The notes beneath the pieces were generated by a model that had not been told where the DNA came from, ran no database searches, and saw only the letters and a list, made by a program, of their open reading frames with translations. Positions 55,001 to 64,000 of a stretch of 64,000 nt of DNA are shown in pieces (the stretch's first letter is position 1; each line of letters opens with the position of its first letter). Made by a program: the position numbers and the translations under genes. The stretch is from Carex sylvatica (taxonomy: Eukaryota > Streptophyta > Magnoliopsida > Poales > Cyperaceae), in assembly GCA_964058845.1 (NCBI GenBank), contig CAXKVR010000137.1, positions 124,001 through 188,000 of the forward strand, written 5' to 3'.

Positions 55001-55685
55001 AGTGGTCCAAAAGTGGTACGAAATAATTAAACAAAGAACCAAAACTGAGATAAAGGCCAAAAGTGGTCAATTTTGCTCTTAATCTGGCTGTGAGGTTCGT
55101 ACCAGTTTTAGAATAGTACAGAACAAATTGGTCTTAATTTTGCAATAATAAATGAGCTCCCAATTATGCACATAATTATTACTATTTTCAACTAATCTGG
55201 CTTGCAATTGAATTAAAGAGGAAAACCATATCTAGGGTTTTCACATTTCAGTAAATTACTCAGATCGATAGAGAGAGAGAGAGAGAGAGAGAGGACGACC
55301 TTAACAAGGGATGGAGAGAGGACAGCAAGGGCTACGCGAGGCCATGGACAGGAGTCGGTCGAGTTGAGTATATTTCCGCTCGGACGCTTGCGAGAGGAAA
55401 TATACCTTCAGTGGTTCAAGAGCAGAGGAGATGGGTGCGCGCGCAGAGAGAGATGGAGCCGTGTAGGTGGGAGCACGAGCAAAGAGAGCCGCGGAGGGAG
55501 AGCGAGAGCAGCGGCTGGAATAGAAGAGAGAGAAGTCCAAGGGAGAAAAAACAGAAGCGGAGAAACTAAAAAACCATATTGAATTCTGCTGCAAAGATAA
55601 CGGGGTCCATTAGCGCTCTCCGTTCCGCACATTTTCAGATCATCCATCACAAATCTAATAACAGATCCGACAATTTAAAGTGTTA
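55001..55685. other. GC-richer stretch with GA repeat
   Basis: A (GA)n microsatellite at about 55270-55293 is followed by 350 bp of unusually G-rich sequence (55300-55640). It gives overlapping open frames on both strands without recognisable protein similarity. It could be the promoter and first exon of a lost gene. Confidence in any gene is low. Confidence 0.35.
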
Positions 55686-56655
55686 GTGCATCTTCAATCC
55701 AGCAATTAGAATTAATTGCTAAACAGTCATGTCACTGAGTTTAACAATTAAAACAATTCATAATTTCTAAATCACTCCATCTCAGAAATTTATTATAAAT
55801 TGCCATTGACGTCATGTCAGCCAAAATTTAAAAATTAAGCCTCTCTTCTTATCCGTATTTCAGTTTGTCGTCCCTTTTCTATTCCGGCAGTGCCTTCGTC
55901 CAATCACAATATCTCTTTCCTATCCTTTCTCGCTGCTCGCTTATCTTTTCATCTTCTGTTAATGGCCCAACGCTTCCTTCAATTCTTCTTTGTCGCCAAA
56001 CTCACTTTCTATTCTGCATCTCAAGCCGTAATCTACTGTCCCTTTATTGCTATAGTACTGAAAAGGTGTCGATTGCGCTCTTAAAATCTAAACAAAAACT
56101 TTCTCGGACAGCAACAATGCAAGAAGATGTCTCTAACATCTGATTATTAATTAGCATAAATCTCATTCTTTCTTTAATTGATTTGGACCTTTTATGATTT
56201 CAAGGGTTCGACTTTTCACTCAAACCTCCATTAAAGCTCCAACTCCAACACCTTCGACGCAAGGAGGCGACGTTCTGAAATTCTCGTCAGAGATAAAATA
56301 AAAGAAAACCCAAGTAATTGAGATCTTAAAATGTAGAGGATAAAAATACGAATCAATCTGAGAGATCGGTTAGACAAAAAACAATAAGAGGAGCAAATTG
56401 TAGTAAAAAATGAAATAAAGAAAAAGCATTTTCTTCTTCTTCTTTTTCTTGGGTTCCGTAGTCAGGGAGGAAAACAGACAGCGAATAGAAATAGTTGTTT
56501 TGGCCACGCTGTCAATAAGAAACGTTTGCTTTATAAGCAAATTTGCTTTATAAGCAAATTTGCTTTTTAAAAAATTAGTGTACATTCCTCCAATTGAAAT
56601 AACAATAGCCACGTTATAATAAGTAATTGTAAAATAATTCCCGTTAGAGATGCTC
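55686..56655. mobile_element. Probable PIF/Harbinger-like non-autonomous element
   Basis: About 970 bp bounded by GTGCATCTTCAATCC and CGTTAGAGATGCTC (inverse GAGCATCTCTAACG), with TTA next to both ends (55683-55685 and 56656-56658). TTA duplications and GAGCATCT-type ends are typical of PIF/Harbinger MITEs. The interior has a CT-rich tract and a small frame (55962-56084, MAQRFLQFFFVAKLTFYSAS) of unknown meaning. Confidence 0.55.
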
Positions 56656-56751
56656 TTAGAAGCATATTGCTGAAGTTCCAGAGAAAGCGTATTAGTTGTA
56701 CTTTATATATAGATATAGATATAGAGTAAAACTATGGTGCTATTAGTGCTG

Positions 56752-56980
56752 TGCTCTCGGACCGGGTTCGGGCGGACCGGGTTTATCCGAAGTCGGGTAC
56801 GGGTTTGGGTGGGGTACGGGTAGGTCGGGTAAACGGGTATTTCGGGGCGGGTATACTCGGGTATAATTTTCAAAAACCGTACCTGGCCCGAGTTTTACCC
56901 GTGCCCGTGGTACCCGACACGGGTAGGGCGGTCCGGGTATGGTACCCGGTCCGGGTCGGGTACCCGGTCCGTTCCGGTTT
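56752..56980. repeat. GC-rich subterminal repeats of the hAT element
   Basis: About 20 overlapping motifs of the type CGGGTA, GGGTACGGG and GGTACCCGG(T/G)CCG in both orientations. The abrupt GC content amid A+T-rich DNA resembles the subterminal transposase-binding regions of Ac-like elements. Confidence 0.7.
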
Positions 56981-57250
56981 TTTTTTTTTTTTTTTTTTTC
57001 CTGTTTTTTTTTCCCCTGTTTTTCTCTGGGTTTTTTGTCTTTTTTTTTTTCGGTTTTTTTTGTCCTTTTTTTTTTGGTTTTTTTTTTCTTTTTTTTTTAT
57101 GTTTAGTTTTCTGTTTTTTTTTCTGTTTTATTTTTCTGGTTTTTTTTTCTGTCTTTTTTTTCTGTTTTTTTTTCCTGTTTTTTTTCTGTTTTTTTTTTCT
57201 GTTTTTTTTTTCTGTTTTTTTCTGTTTTTTTTTCTTTTTTTTACGGTATT
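56979..57250. repeat. T-rich CTGTTTTTTTT array
   Basis: About 270 bp of poly-T broken every 10-15 bases by CTG, CCTG, CGG or CTGG. The unit CTGTTTTTTTTT is the reverse complement of the AAAAAACAG unit that fills 60510-64000, so the transposase gene is bracketed by inverted arrays of the same motif. Confidence 0.75.
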
Positions 57251-57873
57251 TTTTTACGGTGTTGTACGAATATTATTACGTGTTTATAATTCGACTTTTA
57301 AAATCAAAATAGTTAAATATCAAATAGTGTATATAAATAAATAAAATTTGTAACTTATATAAAAAATATTCATGCGAAAATTTGTATATTTATTCGGCTA
57401 AATACAAATGTATTTATTTATTTATTTACACAATTACACCAGTCATTTTATTTTATTTTCAAATTTTCATTCTAATTATATAGTTTCATAATTTATTTAT
57501 ATCTATAATATATTTTATAAACGTTCATTTATTTTTAATAGGTTACATAAAATATAAATCAAAAATATAATTAAATCTTTTACTTTAAAAGAATAAAATA
57601 AAAATAAAAAATTTCTTAAATCAATTACTTTAAAAATAATTATGAATAATTTTAAAATAATAGATTAAAAAATAAAAGTTACCCTCCTCCTTAATTCCGG
57701 GCTTGGGACCGGCTATGTAAAATAACATAGGCGGAGTTCTAACTTTTTTTTTGTTAGTAATTCTTCTTTAAAATAGATAACTTAAAAACTAATTGAAATG
57801 TTTAGAAATTTATAATTTAAAAAATAACCATAAAGATTAAAAGATGTTAGAAATTTATACCGACACTACCTAT
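57251..57873. other. 3' flank of the hAT transposase gene
   Basis: A+T-rich, no gene. Presumed 3' untranslated and terminator region of the minus-strand transposase. Confidence 0.45.
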
Positions 57874-60404
57874 TTAGTAGTTTGGATTCATATACCATTG
57901 TTCGCTCTCTTCGGCACCGTCAGAATCAGAATTAGCCTCACGTCGCGCCTCGGTACCGCTTTCTTCAGTGTCGGCTTCAGATGATGATGGTTGTTGAGGC
58001 ACATGTTGCGTACGCTCTTCAGCAGCAATCCAATCCTTCAAGCACACAAGTCTCTCAAAAACATGTGCACCCAACTTACTTCGTTTATCGGAGAGGATCC
58101 TGTTCGCCGAACTGAAACAACTTTCAGAATGGACGGTTGATACGGGCACAGCAAATACATCGCGGGCCATCATAGCCAGCGTTGGCAAGGAACTTTGATG
58201 CCTCCTCCACCATGCCATCACGTCAAGTCCTTCTTCACTTTCATTGATCATCGATATATAGCCCAATAACTCGTTTGCGGATGTGTGCGGTTGGCTCTCC
58301 GACTGAAAATCTGCTAATAATCCACCACTGCTAGTGCTACTAGTAGTGGAACTATTTAACAATTAAAAAAATTAGTGGACAAATAATGTAGATATTATAA
58401 ATAATAAAGATTGAAAACACATGTATATTTATATTCATACCTAGGGGCGGGACGGGACGAAGCTGGATTTCGGTTGTCACTCATTCTTGAGTGGTATATG
58501 TTAAACATCTCATCGAACTTCGAATTCACGTAAGCCTCCACTCCGGTTGAGTCTAAATGTAAATTCTGTTTGTACCTCTCAACTACTTTGATCGTGTAAA
58601 ACTTCTTGTATGCCGGATGGAGGCAGTTTGCGATAATGGCTAGGAGAGGTACATCTTCCCAATATTTTAGGAATTTTTGTTTCATGGCATCTACAATTGG
58701 CGTGAGAGATGCATCATAGATTTCAGATTGTTCTAATTCGCAATACACCTTGGAGATTTCATAGAGATGTCTCAGCAACTCAAACGACGTCGGTTAGTAC
58801 GAGCATGATAGTTGAACTGTTGCAGTAAAAAAGATTCCAAGGAATTTGCTAAGCCTTTGCAGTTTATCCCATTCTTCGTCAATGAGTTCGAATTGCAATG
58901 CCTCGGGGTTGGAGCTTCTCAAAAACTCACTTATGACAGCTTTGTAGGGAAGGCATCGGTTCAACAACCTATATGTTGAGTTCCAACGGGTATCTATATC
59001 CCAATGTACCTTCAACTTGCTCAATCTATAGGTGACGCATAATGCAGCAAACTGTTGTTTTCTTTCTTGGTTTGAAACAATGTGGTTGAGGGCATTCTTA
59101 AATTTAATTATCAATAGTTTTACGGCTTCTGTTTTTAGACCCGCCTTCACGACGAGGTTAAGAACGTGGCAAGCACACTTTTGGTGAAACATTTCACCAT
59201 TCATTATCGGGTTTAGTGACCGTTTAAAAATCTCAATGGAAGCAATGTTGTTGCTAGCATTATCGAAGGATATAGAAAAAACCTTGTTACCAAAATTCCT
59301 CTTAAGGTTATACTCTTCTAAAACCTCAATAATGGATTTGAAAATTACAGTTGCAGTGTGGGGGGAATCCAAAACTCGAAAACTTAATATTCTTTTTTGT
59401 AATACCCAATGATCATCGATCCAATGGCCGGTAATACAAGAGTACCCAAGGCCATGTTTACCGGCAGTCCATATGTCGGAGGTAATTGACACCTTATTGT
59501 TTTGGTATGCAAATAGAGTTTTAAGGTCGTTTTTGGTGGAGGTAAACTGGTTTTTTATTTCACCAACCATCTTTCTATGATGGATCCTCTTGTACATTGG
59601 TTGACCTAACCCCCGAATGCATAACCGGGCAAAACTCGTGCAACCACCCATACTTATTGGTTGTTCTTTATGGGTAATGTACCGGGCCAATTCACTAAGC
59701 ATTTTTGATTCATCGAATTTTGGATTTGTTTTGGTACCATCCGCGTTTATAAGGGTTTGGATTTGTCCCGGTTCAGAATTTTCAGATGGAAACTCACCCT
59801 TTTTTTCGTGCGACTCGGCATGTCTCTTAAAAGTACTCAAACCACTACTTTGTTTATACTCAAAAGTTTTTCGGCAAGTTTTTACCTTACATTGTCCAAA
59901 AGCCATAACATTGTTACTCCCTCTGGTAATTTTGTAAAATTTCGCCCACGGTTGATTGTATTCGGGGGGAGGTCTTTTAGTCTTCTTTCCTGCTGGTTTT
60001 TGCGGCGGATCACTTGTCGAAGGAGGGACAACTTCTTCTTGAATTTCAGGTTCACCTGTCGAATGTGTACCTCCTACAGGAGCAGTGTCAGTGAATTGAC
60101 TGGATGCTACAGAAGAAGAGCCAATGCCTCCATATGTATACTGTGGTGTCGGTTGAAGTGTTTCTTGTGGAATGTATACATTTGGATCGTTTGAATTATA
60201 ATACGGTGCATTCATTTGTGAGGGTTGTTGATAATTCAAATCTAGTATTTGGTCCCTTCTTTGATAATTTGGTGGAAAATTTTGTGGATGATTAGGTGGT
60301 GCAATTTGGGAGGAACTTTGTGGATAATTTGGTATTGACGGGCCAAAAAGATCGGCCGAAAATCTCGCGATGTCCTCTTCCACGGAATCACGATGAGATG
60401 ACAT
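57874..60404 (-). pseudogene. hAT transposase with one nonsense codon
   Basis: Two exons, 60404-58441 and 58351-57874, joined by an 89-bp GT-AG intron (CCTAG/GTATGA...AAATAG/TTCC), would give about 813 residues. A BED zinc finger lies at about 145-200 (FGQCKVKTCRKTF...HAESH). The RNase H-like core follows (VSITSDIWTAGKHGLGYSC, about 300; FSISFDNASNN; KCACHVLNLVVKAG; DTRWNSTYRLL). The C-terminal dimerisation region, split by the intron, has ARDVFAVPVSTVHSESCFSS and ANRILSDKRSKLGAHVFERL. The only defect seen is a TAA at 58796-58794 (codon 537), after which the same frame continues (PTSFELLRHLYEISKVYC). The N-terminus is Pro/Gln/Asn-rich. Recently inactivated, unless the stop is a sequencing error or is read through. 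Confidence 0.88.
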
Positions 60405-60509
60405 TTATTAAACCTATTCAAAATAATAAATGTAAATTACTTGACATATTTAAAAAAATATGTAACCTTATTATTTCACCTATTCAAAATAATTCTAACA
60501 TACATTGAA

Positions 60510-63500
60510 AATTAAAAAACAGAAATAAAAAAACAGAAAATAAAAAACAGAAATAAAAAAACAGAAATAAAAAACAGAAATAAAAAAACAGAAATAAAAA
60601 ACAGAAATAAAAAAACAGAAATAAAAAAACAGAAATAAAAAAACAGAAATAAAAAACAGAAATTAAAAAAAATAAAATAAAAAACAGAAAATAAAGAACA
60701 GAAATAAAAAAACAGAAATTAAAAAACAGAAATTAAAAAACAGAAATAAAAAAACAGAAATTAAAAAACAGAAATTAAACTAACCTATTTTAAAAGATCT
60801 ATGAAAAACAAATCTAACCTATTCAAAATAAATATAATCACTTCACATATTCAAATCTATAAAACTAACCTATTTTAAAAAACAGAAAATTAAAAACAGA
60901 AATTAAAAAACAGAAATTAAAAAAGAGAAATAAAAAACAGAAATAAAAAAACAGAAATAAAAAAACAGAAAATAAAAAAGAGAAATAAAAAACAGAAAAT
61001 AAAAAACAGAAATTAAACTAACCTATTTTAAAAGACCTATTAAAAATAAATTCGAATTTTGAAAAATAAATCTAATCTATTCAAAACAAATATAATCACT
61101 CCACATATTCAAATCTATAAAACTAACCTATTTTAAAAAACCTATTAAAATTAAATCCGAATTTTGAAAAATAAATCTAACCTATTCAAAACAAATATAA
61201 TCACTTCACATATTCAAATCTATAAAACTAATCTATTTTAAAAAACAGAAAATTTAAAAACAGAAATTAAAAAACAGAAATTAAAAAACAGAAAATAAAA
61301 AACAGAAAATAAAAAACAGAAATAAAAAAACAGAAATTAAAAAACAGAAATAAAAAAACAGAAATTAAAAAACAGAAATTAAACTAACCTATTTTAAAAG
61401 ATCTATGAAAAATAAATCTAACCTATTCAAAATAAATATAATCACTTCACATATTCAAATCTATAAAACTAACCTATTTTAAAAAACAGAAAATTAAAAA
61501 CAGAAATTAAAAAACAGAAATTAAAAAACAGAAATAAAAAACAGAAATAAAAAAACAGAAATAAAAAAACAGAAAATAAAAAACAGAAATAAAAAACAGA
61601 AAATAAAAACCAGAAATTAAACTAACCTATTTTAAAAGACCTATTAAAAATAAATTTGAATTTTGAAAAATAAATCTAATCTATTCAAAACAAATATAAT
61701 CACTCCACATATTCAAATCTATAAAACTAACCTATTTTAAAAAACCTATTAAAATTAAATCCGAATTTTGAAAAATAAATCTAACCTATTCAAAACAAAT
61801 ATAATCACTTCACATATTCAAATCTATAAAACTAACCTATTTTAAAAAACAGAAAATTAAAAAACAGAAATAAAAAAACAGAAATTAAAAAACAGAATTT
61901 AAAAAACAGAAATTAAAAAACAGAATTTAAAAAACAGAAATTAAAAAACAGAAATTAAACTAACCTATTTTAAAAGATCTATGAAAAATAAATCTAACCT
62001 ATTCAAAATAAATATAATCACTTCACATATTCAAATCTATAAAACTAACCTATTTTAAAAAACAGAAAATTAAAAAACAGAAATAAAAAAACAGAAAATA
62101 AAAAACAGAAATTAAACTAACCTATTTTAAAAGATCTATGAAAAATAAATCTAACCTATTCAAAACAAATATAATCACTCAACATATTCAAATCTATAAA
62201 ACTAACCTATTTTAAAAAACAGAAAATTAAAAAACAGAAATAAATAAACAGAAAATAAAAAACAGAAATTAAACTAACCTATTTTAAAAGACCTATTAAA
62301 AATAAATTCGAATTTTGAAAAATAAATCTAATCTATTCAAAACAAATATAATCACTCCACATATTCAAATCTATAAAACTAACCTATTTTAAAAAACCTA
62401 TTAAAATTAAATCCGAATTTTGAAAAATAAATCTAACCTATTCAAAACAAATATAATCACTTCACATATTCAAATCTATAAAACTAACCTATTTTAAAAA
62501 ACAGAAAATTAAAAAACAGAAATAAAAAAACAGAAATTAAAAAACAGAATTTAAAAAACAGAAATTAAAAAACAGAATTTAAAAAACAGAAATTAAAAAA
62601 CAGAAATTAAACTAACCTATTTTAAAAGATCTATGAAAAATAAATCTAACCTATTCAAAATAAATATAATCACTTCACATATTCAAATCTATAAAACTAA
62701 CCTATTTTAAAAAACAGAAAATTAAAAAACAGAAATAAAAAAACAGAAAATAAAAAACAGAAAATAAAAAACAGAAATTAAACTAACCTATTTTAAAAGA
62801 TCTATGAAAAATAAATCTAACCTATTCAAAACAAATATAATCACTCAACATATTCAAATCTATAAAACTAACCTATTTTAAAAAACAGAAAATTAAAAAA
62901 CAGAAATAAAAAAACAGAAAATAAAAAACAGAAATTAAACTAACCTATTTTAAAAGACCTATTAAAAATAAATTCGAATTTTGAAAAATAAATCTAATCT
63001 ATTCAAAACAAATATAATCACTCCACATATTCAAATCTATAAAACTAACCTATTTTAGAAAACCTATTAAAATTAAATCCGAATTTTGAAAAATAAATCT
63101 AACCTATTCAAAACAAATATAATCACTTCACATATTCAAATCTATAAAACTAATCTATTTTAAAAAACAGAAAATTTAAAAACAGAAATTAAAAAACAGA
63201 AATTAAAAAACAGAAAATAAAAAACAGAAAATAAAAAACAGAAATAAAAAAACAGAAATTGAAAAACAGAAATTAAAAAACAGAAATTAAACTAACCTAT
63301 TTTAAAAGATCTATTCAAAATAAATCTAACCTATTCAAAATAAATATAATCACTTCACATATTCAAATCTATAAAACTAACCTATTTTAAAAAACAGAAA
63401 ATTAAAAACAGAAATTAAAAAACAGAAATAAAAAAACAGAAATAAAAAACAGAAATAAAAAAACAGAAATAAAAAAACAGAAAATAAAAAACAGAAATAA

Positions 63501-64000
63501 AAAACAGAAAATAAAAAACAGAAATTAAACTAACCTATTTTAAAAGACCTATTAAAAATAAATTTGAATTTTGAAAAATAAATCTAATCTATTCAAAACA
63601 AATATAATCACTCCACATATTCAAATCTATAAAACTAACCTATTTTAAAAAACCTATTAAAATTAAATCCGAATTTTGAAAAATAAATCTAACCTATTCA
63701 AAACAAATATAATCACTTCACATATTCAAATCTATAAAACTAATCTATTTTAAAAAACAGAAAATTTAAAAACAGAAATTAAAAAACAGAAATTAAAAAA
63801 CAGAAATTAAAAAACAGAAATTAAAAAACAGAATTTAAAAAACAGAAATTAAACTAACCTATTTTAAAAGATCTATGAAAAATAAATCTAACCTATTCAA
63901 AATAAATATAATCACTTCACATATTCAAATCTATAAAACTAACCTATTTTAAAAAACAGAAAATTAAAAAACAGAAATAAAAAAACAGAAAATAAAAAAC
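60510..64000. repeat. Higher-order tandem array (AAAAAACAGAAAT units)
   Basis: At least 3.5 kb, continuing beyond the window. Runs of a 13-15-bp unit (AAAAAACAGAAAT(T)A) alternate with two kinds of longer block: one with AAAAGATCTATGAAAAATAA, the other with AAAAGACCTATTAAAAATAA and AAATCCGAATTTTGAAAAAT. Both share CACATATTCAAATCTATAAA. The second kind recurs near 61020, 61622, 62278, 62942 and 63533, so the higher-order period is about 590-665 bp. It lies upstream of the minus-strand hAT transposase. Confidence 0.88.

Larger units (their letters stand above)
56744..64000 (-). mobile_element. Large hAT transposon, left part (right end outside window)
   Basis: From a probable terminal repeat TAGTGCTGTGCTC at 56744 the sequence runs through 230 bp dense in GGGTACGGG/GGTACCCGG motifs, a T-rich array (56979-57250), a minus-strand hAT transposase (57874-60404) and a long tandem array to the end of the window. 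The GC-rich subterminal motif cluster followed by a hAT transposase argues for one element. The right terminus and target duplication cannot be seen. Confidence 0.6.

Noticed and set aside
55364..55650. Overlapping frames in the G-rich stretch, possible first exon of a gene
   Set aside because: Frames are open on both strands through composition bias and show no recognisable domain; kept only as a region note.
56751..57344. A 197-codon frame rich in Phe
   Set aside because: It translates GC-rich subterminal repeats and then the T-rich array; no protein character.
60510..64000. Regular short repeats separated by longer blocks, superficially like a CRISPR array
   Set aside because: The longer blocks are themselves repeated, the units vary in length, and the context is a plant transposon; this is a tandem satellite-like array.

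Overview
The window is plant nuclear DNA, most likely from a eudicot. It is A+T-rich and has short GT-AG introns. It carries a ubiquitin exon, three arabinogalactan-peptide genes, a LRK10L-type receptor kinase and a plant dual-specificity phosphatase. The rest is dominated by plant transposons: Ty1-copia, CACTA/En-Spm, hAT, Mutator-like hairpin MITEs, a PIF/Harbinger-like element and LINE fragments. No organelle, bacterial or rRNA/tRNA genes were recognised, and the species cannot be named from the sequence.

Layout. 1-250: first exon and TATA box of a ubiquitin gene leaving the window to the left. 1.5-13 kb: a tandem array of three AG-peptide genes, all on the minus strand, in units of about 4.4-4.6 kb. 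Each unit has been hit by different insertions, so its siblings preserve empty sites; a decayed fourth fragment without the gene lies at 23.6-24.1 kb. 13-25.5 kb: a transposon-rich stretch with hairpin MITEs, three kinds of non-autonomous hAT element, a 5'-truncated LINE with a 16-bp target duplication, and a broken phosphatase copy lacking its catalytic exons. 25.7-29.4 kb: an apparently intact LRK10L-like receptor kinase in four exons. 29.6-31.8 kb: a hAT element with a nested MITE, then a fold-back element. 33.0-38.3 kb: a complete Ty1-copia retrotransposon with identical LTRs, 100 bp past the stop codon of an intact four-exon phosphatase gene (38416-39295, minus). 42.1-53.5 kb: a complete CACTA transposon with 3-bp target duplication, an intact TNP2 transposase and an 11-exon second gene ending in a Ulp1-like protease fold. 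53.5-56.7 kb: repeats, gene relics and a PIF/Harbinger-like element. 56.7 kb to the end: the left part of a large hAT element with a nearly intact transposase (one nonsense codon), a T-rich array on one side and a 3.5-kb higher-order tandem array on the other.

How the parts work together. The host genes (ubiquitin, AG peptides, receptor kinase, phosphatase) form no evident pathway. The coherent systems are the transposons. The CACTA element pairs a transposase with a second protein, and arrays of palindromic GATCGGTT sites at both ends and between the genes look like its binding sites. The copia polyprotein carries every replication domain. The duplicated AG-peptide and phosphatase blocks provide empty sites that order many insertions relative to the duplications. 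All coordinates and splice sites were read by eye; family names rest on motif recognition, not on database searches.
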